NCBI RefSeq assembly: GCF_937876455.1
Contig: NZ_CALFIG010000317.1
Span: 1-14,976 of the forward strand
Length of the DNA: 14,976 nucleotides
DNA from: an uncultured Flavobacterium sp.
Lineage (GTDB): Bacteria > Bacteroidota > Bacteroidia > Flavobacteriales > Flavobacteriaceae
Direction: 5' to 3'
The notes below the pieces were generated by a model. The model had not been told where the DNA came from. It was given only the letters and a program-made list of their open reading frames with translations, and did no database searches. Below, one piece after another: positions 4,299 through 12,576 of this stretch; the first letter of the stretch is position 1; each line of letters begins with the position of its first letter. Position numbers and translations under genes: made by a program.

Positions 4299-7058
4299 AT
4301 GAAAAAATTTATACTGATATTTGCCTTTATCTTTTCAGGAGTAGTAAGCGCACAAAATAGTAAACTAGAAGGAACGGTAAAAGATGCGTCTGGTGCTGTA
4401 ATAGAAACAGCAAACGTAATGGCTATCAATCAAACTACAAAAGCCATGGACGCCTACAACATCACGAATGACAAAGGTAAATTTTCATTAAATCTAAAGC
4501 CAAATACCGAATATCTTATAAAAGCAGGATACATTGGTTATGCTCCATTTGAAAAGAAAATTACAACAGCAAGTCAAAATATTTCACTTGAAATAGTTTT
4601 GAAAGAGAATAATGAAATTGAAGCTGTTGAAATTGTAAAAGAAATGCCTGTAACCATTAAAGGTGATACCATAATTTATAATTCCGATTCGTTCACCAAT
4701 GGAACAGAAAAAAAATTAGAAGACGTTTTAAAGAAGCTGCCGGGTGTTGAAGTTAACAAAGACGGAGAAATTGAAGTTGAGGGCAAAAAAGTACAGAAAG
4801 TCATGGTTGAAGGAAAAGACTTTTTCGATGGAGATACTAAAATTGCTACAAAAAATATCCCTGCAGATGCTTTAGATAAAATTCAAGTACTTAGGAATTA
4901 TAATGAAGTTTCTAATTTGAAAGGTCTTGAAAATAATGAAGAAAATGTAGCGATAAATATTAAACTAAAAGCGGGTAAAAAGAATTTTTGGTTTGGAGAT
5001 GTAACTGCTGGCGGAGGTTTTAGCAACAAATTAGATCGTCATATATTTAACCCAAAATTATTCTTTTATAGCCCAAAATACAGTGTAAACGTTATTGGTA
5101 ACCTCAATAATATTGGTGAATTACCTTTAACCATGCAAGATTATTTCAAATTTACTGGTGGGTTTAAGAATATGACTCGTAAAAGCGGAAGTACTTTTAA
5201 TGTTTCTTCAAATGATTTAGGAATCATGGGAATGCGAAATAATCGTGCTAAAGAAATAGATGCAAAGTTTGGTGCTGCTAACTTCAGTTATAATCCTTCA
5301 AAAGCATGGACAATTAGTGGATTTGGAATTTATTCCTACAACAAAACAAATTTACTTACTGAAAACATTTACAATCGTGTAGATCAATTCAATGGCACAC
5401 CTACAACAGTTACTGAAAACAAAACAGATAAATCCTTACAAAGCACCGATTTAGGTTTATTCAAAATAAGTTCTAGTTATGTCCCTTCAACAAAAGTTCA
5501 TTTTGATTATGATGCTTTGATAAAAACTTCTAATCAACTGGAAAATCAAAGTACAGTTTCAAGTTTACAAGGCGATATTTATACGGTGAAAAAACAAAAA
5601 CCGTTAGCAATAAATCAAAATTTGAATTACTATTACACACTTAATGATAAAAATGTTTTCTCTTTTGAAATGCAAAATTTATTTCAAGAAGAAGACCCAC
5701 TTTATCAGGCTAATCTAGCAAAATTGAATGGACAAGGAATTCCCGTTTTTTCTATTTTTCAACAATTAAATGGATACAATACAAGCCAAACACGTAATGA
5801 TGGCAACCAAAGCAGACTAGTTAAAACAAATAAAACAGATACTAAATTAGATTATTATTACATGGTTACCCCAAAAAGTAACATTAATGTGACTTTAGGA
5901 AACACCTATTCGTATCAAAATTTTAATTCTTCAATTTATCAAATTTTAGATAACGGAACAACCAATAATCTTACTGCTCCGGAAAACAACAACCAAGTTA
6001 CGTATAAATTTAATGATGTATTTTTAGGCTTACACTATAAATTTATGACCGGAAAATTTACATTTAATCCTGGTTTTACTATTCATCAATTTAACACAGC
6101 TGACACTCAGCTTAACTCATCTCACAAAATGAGTTTCAATAGATTTTTACCAGATGTATATGCCCTTTGGCAAATTAAAAAATCACAAACACTTACATAC
6201 AACTATTCCATGAGTAATAGTTTTACAGATATTAATAAATTAGCTCAAGGCTATGTGTTTTCTAATTATAATAGCTTGTTTAGTGGAAATAGATTTTTAG
6301 AAAATTCATTATCTCACGTGCATTCGTTACGTTTCTTTAAATATAGTATGTTTAATTTTGAAAATATTTTCGCCAATTTAACCTATACTAAACAAGTTAA
6401 TACAATAACTAATAAAGCATTATTAACAGGTGTAAATCAAGTATCTTCTTCTGTAAATATGCCTTCAAATTTTCCAAATGAATCTTTATCTGGTTTTGGA
6501 AGTTATGGGCGCTCATTTTTAAGATATTTCAAAGCAGATGTTAATGCGCAACTTTCTTGGGCAAAAAATAACAATATTCGTATCTTACCAGATAATGATA
6601 CTGATCCAACTAACAATCCTGCTCAATATCAAACAACAAAATCTTTTACACAAAATTATGGTTTCAGTTTTTCTACAAATCTTAAAAACTTACCTAATTT
6701 AGAATTCAATTATGACTATACTATTAATGATTTTCAAAGTCAAGTTTATTATGTAGATAATCCTTCTATTACCTTAGAGTATTATTTTTTAGATGCTTTC
6801 TCTTTTACATCTGAATATAGTTTTTACCATAATAGAAATAAAGCAAAAACAGTTAATACAGAATATGATTTTCTTACCGCTTCGTTAAGCTATAAAAAGA
6901 AAGACAGTAAATTTGAATATAAAATCAATGCTACAAATTTATTAAATACAACAAGTATTAATGACAGTAGTTTCAATGCGCTGGGGGGTTCTACAAACTT
7001 CTCAAGTTATTACGTACAGCCACGTTATTTACTATTTAGTCTAAAATATAATTTATAA
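4299..7058 (+). CDS. Outer-membrane beta-barrel protein with carboxypeptidase-regulatory-like and plug domains (TonB-receptor-like)
   Basis: This 919-residue protein is predicted to sit in the outer membrane. Signal peptide: residues 1-18 (ending SGVVSA, then Q). Residues about 20-110 form a carboxypeptidase-regulatory-like beta sandwich (LEGTVKDASGAVIETANVMA, then NDKGKFSLNL and YIGYAPFEKKI). Residues about 115-225 are a plug-like domain (KGDTIIYNSDSF, LEDVLKKLPGVEV, KVMVEGKDFF, IPADALDKIQVLRNY). The rest, from about residue 230, is Asn/Tyr/Phe-rich alternating strands of a large barrel, ending YLLFSLKYNL. It resembles the OMP_b-brl_3 type more than classic SusC, and no SusD follows. The neighbouring GLPGLI gene is the common companion. 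A substrate cannot be named; import of a peptide, metal complex or other ligand is possible, and some members may have structural roles. Confidence 0.88.
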   Translation: MKKFILIFAFIFSGVVSAQNSKLEGTVKDASGAVIETANVMAINQTTKAMDAYNITNDKGKFSLNLKPNTEYLIKAGYIGYAPFEKKITTASQNISLEIVLKENNEIEAVEIVKEMPVTIKGDTIIYNSDSFTNGTEKKLEDVLKKLPGVEVNKDGEIEVEGKKVQKVMVEGKDFFDGDTKIATKNIPADALDKIQVLRNYNEVSNLKGLENNEENVAINIKLKAGKKNFWFGDVTAGGGFSNKLDRHIFNPKLFFYSPKYSVNVIGNLNNIGELPLTMQDYFKFTGGFKNMTRKSGSTFNVSSNDLGIMGMRNNRAKEIDAKFGAANFSYNPSKAWTISGFGIYSYNKTNLLTENIYNRVDQFNGTPTTVTENKTDKSLQSTDLGLFKISSSYVPSTKVHFDYDALIKTSNQLENQSTVSSLQGDIYTVKKQKPLAINQNLNYYYTLNDKNVFSFEMQNLFQEEDPLYQANLAKLNGQGIPVFSIFQQLNGYNTSQTRNDGNQSRLVKTNKTDTKLDYYYMVTPKSNINVTLGNTYSYQNFNSSIYQILDNGTTNNLTAPENNNQVTYKFNDVFLGLHYKFMTGKFTFNPGFTIHQFNTADTQLNSSHKMSFNRFLPDVYALWQIKKSQTLTYNYSMSNSFTDINKLAQGYVFSNYNSLFSGNRFLENSLSHVHSLRFFKYSMFNFENIFANLTYTKQVNTITNKALLTGVNQVSSSVNMPSNFPNESLSGFGSYGRSFLRYFKADVNAQLSWAKNNNIRILPDNDTDPTNNPAQYQTTKSFTQNYGFSFSTNLKNLPNLEFNYDYTINDFQSQVYYVDNPSITLEYYFLDAFSFTSEYSFYHNRNKAKTVNTEYDFLTASLSYKKKDSKFEYKINATNLLNTTSINDSSFNALGGSTNFSSYYVQPRYLLFSLKYNL

Positions 7059-7089
7059 AAAAAGCGGGGTTTTAAAACCCCGCTTTTTT
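7058..7089. terminator. Bidirectional rho-independent terminator
   Basis: A perfect 32-bp palindrome: six A, GCGGGG, TTTT, then AAAA, CCCCGC and six T. It gives a GC-rich stem with T-runs on both strands and lies between the convergent stops of the barrel gene (7058) and the ABC permease gene (7096). It should end transcription from both sides. The barrel gene's stop codon TAA includes its first base. Confidence 0.92.
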
Positions 7090-7095
7090 ATTATT

Positions 7096-8346
7096 TTACA
7101 TTCCCGTTCGTATAGCTTCTACCGGGTCTAATCTTGAGGCAGAAATAGCGGGAATAATTCCAGCAATTAATCCAATAAAGATCGCTAATCCTGACCCAAT
7201 TAATACATTTGTAAAACTAAGTACAAAATCAAAATCGACGGCATATGTAAGCACTATTGCTATAATCCAAACTAAAAACATGCCAATAATACCTCCAAAT
7301 AGAGATAAAATAACGGCTTCAAACAAAAACTGAAACAATATAAATTTATTTTTTGCACCAAGTGCTTTTTGAATACCAATTAAATTTGTACGTTCTTTTA
7401 CAGAAACAAACATAATGTTAGCAATTCCAAAACCTCCTACTAATAACGAAAAACCACTCAATACCCATCCCGCAACATTCATTTGTCCTGTAATATTTTC
7501 AATAAAATCAGTAAATCCAGACAACACATTAATGAAAAAATTATTAATATCATCCGGTTTCAAGCCTCTATATGAACGAAGTTTTTGTGTTAATTCAGCC
7601 TTTAATTCTTCAATATCTATCCCTTTTTCAGGTTTTATTAAAATAGCAGGCGTAAACGATTTATTGTTATCTCCATACATTTTTCGTAAAAAGTTTACTG
7701 GAAAAAACACCGCAATATCATTACTATCTCCAAAAGTATCTTGCCCTTGTTTTTTTAATACCCCAATAACCTTAAAACGCTGACCATATAGACGAATCTG
7801 CTTACCTATTGGATCATTTGTTTCAAACAATCCTTCGGCAACATCACTTCCAATAACAATAACCGGAACCCCCGAATTAGATTCTGATTCATTGAACAAA
7901 CGTCCTTTTTCTATTGTAAAGGGTTCAATATCAAAAAATTCGTTAGTTGACGGTTTTACTCGTATTGACGTTACTATATTATCTCCATATTTAATACTTT
8001 CATTTCGAGTAAACATATTATAAGACATTTGATCAACGCCAGATAAATTTCTTTTTAAATATTGGTACTCTTCATATTTAACTTGTGGAAATTGATCTCT
8101 TTTCCATTGCTCTACATCTGTTGGGCCAAAAGAATATTTAAACAAATAAATCGTATTTTTATCCATACCGCTTATACTGCTTTCAATATTTTTTTTCATA
8201 GAATCTACCGCAGCTAAAACAGCAATAATAGAAAAAATACCTATTGTGACACCTAATAAAGACAATAAGGTTCGCAATTTATTGTTCCGTAATGCATTCA
8301 ATGCAAAACTCAAACTTTCTTTTAGTAATCTAATATATAATAGCAT
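7096..8346 (-). CDS. ABC transporter permease, MacB/FtsX type
   Basis: This 416-residue inner-membrane protein has the MacB four-helix plan. TM1 lies at about residues 27-47, preceded by the conserved N-A-L-R-N-N-K-L-R-T-L-L-S-L-L-G-V entry. A large periplasmic MacB-type domain spans about 50-288 and includes VPVIVIGSDVAEGLF and G-K-Q-I-R-L-Y-G-Q-R-F-K-V-I-G-V-L. TM2 is at about 293-315, TM3 at 338-368 and TM4 at 380-402. The cytoplasmic coupling segment SVKERTNLIGIQKALGAK after TM2 and the terminal SASRLDPVEAIRTGM are family hallmarks. Members use a separate or fused ATPase for mechanotransmission, moving lipoproteins, peptides or drugs without a channel through the membrane. No ATPase gene is nearby, so the partner must be encoded elsewhere. 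It is transcribed alone, convergent with the barrel gene and divergent from purH. Confidence 0.92.
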   Translation of the reverse strand: MLLYIRLLKESLSFALNALRNNKLRTLLSLLGVTIGIFSIIAVLAAVDSMKKNIESSISGMDKNTIYLFKYSFGPTDVEQWKRDQFPQVKYEEYQYLKRNLSGVDQMSYNMFTRNESIKYGDNIVTSIRVKPSTNEFFDIEPFTIEKGRLFNESESNSGVPVIVIGSDVAEGLFETNDPIGKQIRLYGQRFKVIGVLKKQGQDTFGDSNDIAVFFPVNFLRKMYGDNNKSFTPAILIKPEKGIDIEELKAELTQKLRSYRGLKPDDINNFFINVLSGFTDFIENITGQMNVAGWVLSGFSLLVGGFGIANIMFVSVKERTNLIGIQKALGAKNKFILFQFLFEAVILSLFGGIIGMFLVWIIAIVLTYAVDFDFVLSFTNVLIGSGLAIFIGLIAGIIPAISASRLDPVEAIRTGM

Positions 8347-8384
8347 AATTCATTTGGCTTACTCTATAAGTAGCTATTGTTTAA

Positions 8385-8410
8385 AAGTTGTTACAATTTT
8401 ATAACAACTT
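8385..8410. promoter_or_regulatory. 9-bp inverted repeat between the ABC permease and purH (operator candidate)
   Basis: AAGTTGTTA (8385-8393) and TAACAACTT (8402-8410) are perfect inverted copies around an 8-base spacer. The site lies upstream of both divergent genes, so it is unlikely to be a terminator. It ends 12 bp before the purH -33 element, a suitable place for an activator or repressor of purH, the permease or both. I do not recognise the motif as a known regulator site. Confidence 0.45.
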
Positions 8411-8422
8411 ATTCCTTGTACA

Positions 8423-8454
8423 TTTGACTGTTTAAAATTGTATAATTACTTTTG
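8423..8454 (+). promoter_or_regulatory. purH promoter (Bacteroidota -33/-7 type)
   Basis: TTTG at 8423-8426 and TACTTTTG at 8447-8454, separated by 20 bp, match the Bacteroidota housekeeping promoter pattern TTTG / TAnnTTTG. Transcription would begin near 8460, leaving a leader of about 65 bases before the ATG at 8525. That leader contains two short overlapping stem options (8489-8508 and 8507-8519). No known purine riboswitch fold is visible. Confidence 0.75.
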
Positions 8455-8524
8455 CAGTGTAATAAACAAAACTTAACTACTAAAAAAGCAGAAACAACTA
8501 ACTTTCTGTTGAAACAACAACACA

Positions 8525-10051
8525 ATGACAAATTTAAAAAAAATTAATGCTGCTTTAATCTCTGTATTTGACAAAACAGGATTAGAACCAATTGTAAAAG
8601 CACTTCATCAAAACAACGTAACACTTTATTCTACAGGCGGAACAGAAACTTTTATCAAAGAATTAGGTATTCCTGTTGTAGCCGTTGAAGACATTACCTC
8701 CTACCCATCTATACTAGGAGGAAGAGTGAAAACGTTACATCCAAAAATTTTCGGTGGTATTTTAAACAGACAAGATCACGAAGGTGATGTAGCACAAATG
8801 CAAGAATTTGACATTCCTCAAATAGACTTAGTTATTGTAGATTTATATCCTTTTGAAAAAACAGTGGCTTTTCAAGCTAGTGAACCCGAAATTATTGAAA
8901 AAATAGATATTGGAGGTATTTCACTAATTAGAGCTGCTGCAAAAAATTTCAAAGACACAGTTATTGTGGCTTCTGTTCAAGAATATGCTGAATTTTTGAA
9001 TTTTTATACTGAAAACAATGGATCTACTTCTATAGAACAAAGACGTTTACTTGCTACAAAAGCATTTCATATTTCTTCAAATTATGACAGTGCCATTTTT
9101 ACTTATTTCAATGAAGATGCAACGTATTTAAAAGTAAGTGAATCAAATGGTCAAGTTTTGCGTTATGGTGAAAACCCTCATCAAAAAGGATTTTTCTTTG
9201 GAAACTTTGAAGCTATGTTTACCAAAATTAACGGTAAAGAACTGTCTTACAATAATTTATTAGACGTGGATGCCGCCGTAAATCTTATTAATGAATTTAA
9301 AAATGATGCGCCTACATTTGCCATTCTTAAACACAATAATGCGTGTGGAATTGCAACACGTCAAACAATGAAAGAAGCTTATTTAGAAGCCCTAGCAGGC
9401 GATCCCACTTCAGCTTTTGGAGGCGTATTAATTGCTAATAGCAAAATTGATTACGATACGGCCGAAGAAATTAACAAGCTATTTTGTGAAGTTGTTATTG
9501 CTCCTGCTTATGATGAAGATGCAATAGAAGTATTAGAAGAAAAGAAAAACAGAATAATTTTAATACTAAACGAGGTTAACTTACCAGAAAAACAAATTAG
9601 AACTTGCTTAAATGGCTTACTTGTTCAAGATAAAGACAACGTTACCGATTCGGCAGAAATTTTAAAAACCGCAACAAAAGTTGGTCCTACCGAAGAAGAG
9701 ATTGAAGATTTGTTATTTGCTTCAAAAATATGCAAACACACTAAATCAAACACAATTGTTCTCGCAAAAAACAAACAACTTTGCGCATCTGGTACGGGTC
9801 AAACTTCAAGAGTTGACGCATTAAAACAAGCCATTGAAAAAGCACAATCATTTGAATTTGATTTAACAGGCGCTGTGATGGCAAGCGATGCATTTTTTCC
9901 ATTTCCAGATTGTGTAGAAATAGCAAAAAATGCCGGAATTACAGCAGTTATTCAACCTGGAGGTTCTATCAAAGACGAATTAAGCATCAATTATTGCGAT
10001 GCAAATAACATGTCAATGGTATTCACAGGAATTAGACATTTCAAGCATTAA
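8525..10051 (+). CDS. purH: Bifunctional purine biosynthesis protein PurH (AICAR transformylase / IMP cyclohydrolase)
   Basis: This 508-residue cytosolic enzyme catalyses the last two steps of IMP synthesis: formylation of AICAR with 10-formyl-tetrahydrofolate, then ring closure. The N-terminal MGS-like cyclohydrolase domain (about 1-190) shows LYSTGGT (34-40), GGRVKTLHPK (65-74) and DLYPFEKTV (106-114). The C-terminal transformylase domain shows LRYGENPHQ (212-220), the catalytic KHNNACG (269-275) with Lys269 and His270, and SAFGG (296-300). It ends with DAFFPFPDCVE, QPGGS and FTGIRHFKH, as expected. The length is normal for the family (E. coli is 529). It has its own promoter and a terminator after it, so it should be a single-gene unit ahead of the mre operon. 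Confidence 0.98.
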   Translation: MTNLKKINAALISVFDKTGLEPIVKALHQNNVTLYSTGGTETFIKELGIPVVAVEDITSYPSILGGRVKTLHPKIFGGILNRQDHEGDVAQMQEFDIPQIDLVIVDLYPFEKTVAFQASEPEIIEKIDIGGISLIRAAAKNFKDTVIVASVQEYAEFLNFYTENNGSTSIEQRRLLATKAFHISSNYDSAIFTYFNEDATYLKVSESNGQVLRYGENPHQKGFFFGNFEAMFTKINGKELSYNNLLDVDAAVNLINEFKNDAPTFAILKHNNACGIATRQTMKEAYLEALAGDPTSAFGGVLIANSKIDYDTAEEINKLFCEVVIAPAYDEDAIEVLEEKKNRIILILNEVNLPEKQIRTCLNGLLVQDKDNVTDSAEILKTATKVGPTEEEIEDLLFASKICKHTKSNTIVLAKNKQLCASGTGQTSRVDALKQAIEKAQSFEFDLTGAVMASDAFFPFPDCVEIAKNAGITAVIQPGGSIKDELSINYCDANNMSMVFTGIRHFKH

Positions 10052-10078
10052 TAAACGAACAAAACAACCTGTTTTTAC

Positions 10079-10116
10079 AAATGCATTAAGACTTTTTGTT
10101 TTAATGCATTTTTATT
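10079..10116 (+). terminator. Rho-independent terminator after purH
   Basis: AAATGCATTAA (10079-10089) and TTAATGCATTT (10101-10111) form a perfect 11-bp stem with an 11-base loop, followed by T-rich sequence (TTATTTT). It starts 28 bp after the purH stop and lies before the mreB promoter box, so it separates purH from the cell-shape operon. The stem is AT-rich, so read-through is possible. Confidence 0.75.
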
Positions 10117-10140
10117 TTAAAATATCCCAAATAATTTTCC

Positions 10141-10148
10141 TATTTTTG
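10141..10148 (+). promoter_or_regulatory. Candidate -7 box of the mre operon promoter
   Basis: TATTTTTG matches TAnnTTTG and lies 45 bp before the mreB ATG at 10194. The -33 position about 20 bp upstream reads TTAA, not TTTG, so the match is partial. It is the only good box between the purH terminator and mreB, and no other promoter is evident in the tightly packed genes that follow. Confidence 0.6.
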
Positions 10149-10193
10149 TCTGTTCAATAATTCAATTATACACTAACCCTATTTATAAAGCAT

Positions 10194-11222
10194 ATGGGAT
10201 TTTTTGATTTCATGACTGAGGACATTGCAATTGACCTTGGAACCGCAAATACGTTAATCATTCACAATGATAAAGTTGTTGTTGACAGCCCTTCTATAGT
10301 AGCTCGAGACAGAATCTCTGGTAAAATTATAGCCTTCGGAAAAGAAGCTAATTTGATGCAAGGGAAAACACACGAAAACATCAAAACAATTAGACCTTTG
10401 AAAGATGGTGTAATTGCTGATTTTGATGCCTCTGAAAAAATGATTAGCATGTTTATCAAAAGTATTCCTGCTTTAAAGAAAAAATTATTTACACCTGCTT
10501 TACGAATGGTAATTTGTATTCCTTCAGGAATTACCGAAGTGGAAATGCGTGCCGTAAAAGAATCTGCTGAACGTGTAAATGGTAAGGAAGTTTATCTAAT
10601 CCACGAACCAATGGCTGCTGCTATCGGTATCGGGGTAGATATTATGCAACCAAAAGGGAATATGATTGTAGATATAGGTGGTGGTACTTCAGAAATTGCT
10701 GTTATTGCTTTAGGTGGTATTGTATGTGACAAATCAGTAAAAGTAGCAGGTGACGTATTTACAGATGACATTATCTACTATATGAGAACACAACACAACT
10801 TGTTTGTGGGTGAAACAACAGCTGAAAAAGTAAAAATTCAAATTGGAGCCGCTATAGAAGATTTAGACACCCCGCCAGACGATATGTCTGTTGAAGGACG
10901 TGACTTACTTACTGGTAAACCAAAACAAGTAGAAGTGTCTTATAGAGAAATCGCAAAAGCACTTGATAAATCTATCCAACGTATCGAAGATGCAATTATG
11001 GAAACGTTATCACAAACTCCTCCAGAATTAGCAGCAGATATTTACAATACGGGAATTTACTTAGCAGGCGGTGGTTCTATGCTAAGAGGCTTAGATAAAC
11101 GTATTTCTCTTAAAACAGATTTACCGGTTTACATTGCTGAAGACCCGCTAAGAGCGGTAGTAAGAGGAACAGGAATGGCCTTAAAAAACCTAAACATGTA
11201 TAGAAACATTTTAATTAAATAA
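10194..11222 (+). CDS. mreB: Rod shape-determining protein MreB (actin homologue)
   Basis: This 342-residue protein is an ATP-binding actin-fold protein that forms membrane-bound filaments guiding lateral wall synthesis. Phosphate-1 motif: IAIDLGTANT (11-20). The catalytic-loop region HEPMAAAIGIGVDI is at 137-150. Phosphate-2 motif: IVDIGGGTSEIAV (158-170). Adenosine motif: IYLAGGGSMLRGL (288-300). The N-terminal MGFFDFMTED can act as a short membrane-contacting tail. The length is typical (330-350). It begins the operon with mreC 10 bp downstream, and its own promoter box lies upstream. Confidence 0.98.
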   Translation: MGFFDFMTEDIAIDLGTANTLIIHNDKVVVDSPSIVARDRISGKIIAFGKEANLMQGKTHENIKTIRPLKDGVIADFDASEKMISMFIKSIPALKKKLFTPALRMVICIPSGITEVEMRAVKESAERVNGKEVYLIHEPMAAAIGIGVDIMQPKGNMIVDIGGGTSEIAVIALGGIVCDKSVKVAGDVFTDDIIYYMRTQHNLFVGETTAEKVKIQIGAAIEDLDTPPDDMSVEGRDLLTGKPKQVEVSYREIAKALDKSIQRIEDAIMETLSQTPPELAADIYNTGIYLAGGGSMLRGLDKRISLKTDLPVYIAEDPLRAVVRGTGMALKNLNMYRNILIK

Positions 11223-11232
11223 TCTTTAATTA

Positions 11233-12066
11233 ATGCAGCAAATTATTTATTTCTTGATAAAAAACAGCTATAGATTGCTGTTTTTGCTGCTTCTAAGCAT
11301 TTCATTAGTGCTTACCATACAATCGCATTCTTATCATAGAAGTGAATATATCAATTCAGCTAATTCTTTGTCTGGGTATACCTATACTCAAATTAGCAAC
11401 ATTAAGGAATATTTTGGACTACGTGCTAAAAACGAAGAATTAGCTCAAGAAAATGCTCGCTTAAAACAAATTCTATTCAATAAAAAGGATACGGTATTAA
11501 ATGGAAAAATTAAAGTCCCAAATATTCTTTCAGATTTCACAGTATTGCAAGCGCGTGTAATTAAAAACTCTTATGATAAACAAGAAAATTTTTTAACACT
11601 TGATCGTGGTAGTTTAAAAGGCATTCATAGTGACATGGCAGTAATCAATGATCGAGGAGTTGTGGGAATTGTAGATAAGACTACAAAAAACTTTGCCACG
11701 GTAATTAGCATTTTGCACACCAACAATCCTATGAATGGAAAAATAAAAAATTCTAATCATTTTGGCTCAATTACGTGGGATGGAAAAAATGCGGGGTATG
11801 TACAACTTATCGATGTACCAAAATTAGCAACACTAAAAAAAGGGGATAGTATTGTTACAGGCGCACAATCTTATATTTTTCCAGAAAATATTCCGATTGG
11901 CAAAATTGACAAAATTTTTATTGATAAAAACACCAATAAATTTGTAATCAATGTACGTTTATTTAACGATATGACAAATCTTGGTTATGTGTACATTGTT
12001 GAGAATAAAAAGAAAAGAGAAAAAGAAATAGTAGAAGCTGCTTCTGAAAAAGGTACAACTAAATAA
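11233..12066 (+). CDS. mreC: Rod shape-determining protein MreC
   Basis: This 277-residue inner-membrane protein links MreB to periplasmic enzymes and activates PBP2. A single transmembrane helix lies at about residues 13-29 (YRLLFLLLLSISLVLTI) with a short cytoplasmic start. A coiled coil at about 53-82 (KEYFGLRAKNEELAQENARL) promotes dimers. The two-lobed beta domain at about 100-258 carries the conserved L-T-L-D-R-G-S-L-K-G-I-H-S-D-M-A-V (121-137) and S-I-V-T-G-A-Q-S-Y-I-F-P-E-N-I-P-I-G (206-223) segments. The C-terminal tail is Lys/Glu-rich (259-277). mreD starts 2 bp after the stop. Confidence 0.96.
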   Translation: MQQIIYFLIKNSYRLLFLLLLSISLVLTIQSHSYHRSEYINSANSLSGYTYTQISNIKEYFGLRAKNEELAQENARLKQILFNKKDTVLNGKIKVPNILSDFTVLQARVIKNSYDKQENFLTLDRGSLKGIHSDMAVINDRGVVGIVDKTTKNFATVISILHTNNPMNGKIKNSNHFGSITWDGKNAGYVQLIDVPKLATLKKGDSIVTGAQSYIFPENIPIGKIDKIFIDKNTNKFVINVRLFNDMTNLGYVYIVENKKKREKEIVEAASEKGTTK

Positions 12067-12068
12067 TA

Positions 12069-12575
12069 ATGAATAGTAATTTTATACTAAATATCATTCG
12101 TTTTTTTGTTTTGATTACACTTCAAGTAGTTGTGTTAAATCAAATCAATTTTGGTGGATGGATTAATCCGTATTTGTATGTGCTTTTCATTATTTTATAC
12201 CCTATTAATTCGAATAAATTTGGTTTTATCGCTGCAAGTTTTGCACTAGGTCTTTTGGTCGATATTTTTTCTGATAGTGGCGGTGTACATGCTACAGCTT
12301 GTTTAATGCTAGCTTACTTTAGACCTGTTTTTTTACGATTTGCATTTGGACTAAGTTATGAATATCAAACCATTAGAATTGCTGATAAACTAACCGTCGA
12401 TCGTTTTACATTTATCATGACTTCTATTCTTTTTCATCATATTATATTATTCACATTAGAACTATACCGATTAAGTTTATTTTTCAATATTATTTTACAC
12501 ACTATAGTAAGTACCCTATTTACATTTTTGATTTGTATTATTAGCATTTATTTAATTAAGTCAAATAAAAAATAA
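12069..12575 (+). CDS. mreD: Rod shape-determining protein MreD
   Basis: This 168-residue polytopic inner-membrane protein is almost all hydrophobic, with about five to six predicted membrane segments. The MreD signature appears in GLLVDIFSDSGGVHATACLM near residues 61-80: a conserved Asp after G-L-L, then G-x-H-A. The length agrees with the family (about 160-180). It works with MreC in the elongation complex and may balance MreC's activation of PBP2. It is packed between mreC (2 bp) and mrdA (1 bp). A His pair, FHHIILF, in the second half is not a family hallmark that I know. Confidence 0.93.
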   Translation: MNSNFILNIIRFFVLITLQVVVLNQINFGGWINPYLYVLFIILYPINSNKFGFIAASFALGLLVDIFSDSGGVHATACLMLAYFRPVFLRFAFGLSYEYQTIRIADKLTVDRFTFIMTSILFHHIILFTLELYRLSLFFNIILHTIVSTLFTFLICIISIYLIKSNKK

Positions 12576-12576
12576 A

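Noticed and set aside
8455..8524. Purine riboswitch in the purH leader
   Set aside because: Only about 65 bases long, with weak AT stems and no conserved purine aptamer core.
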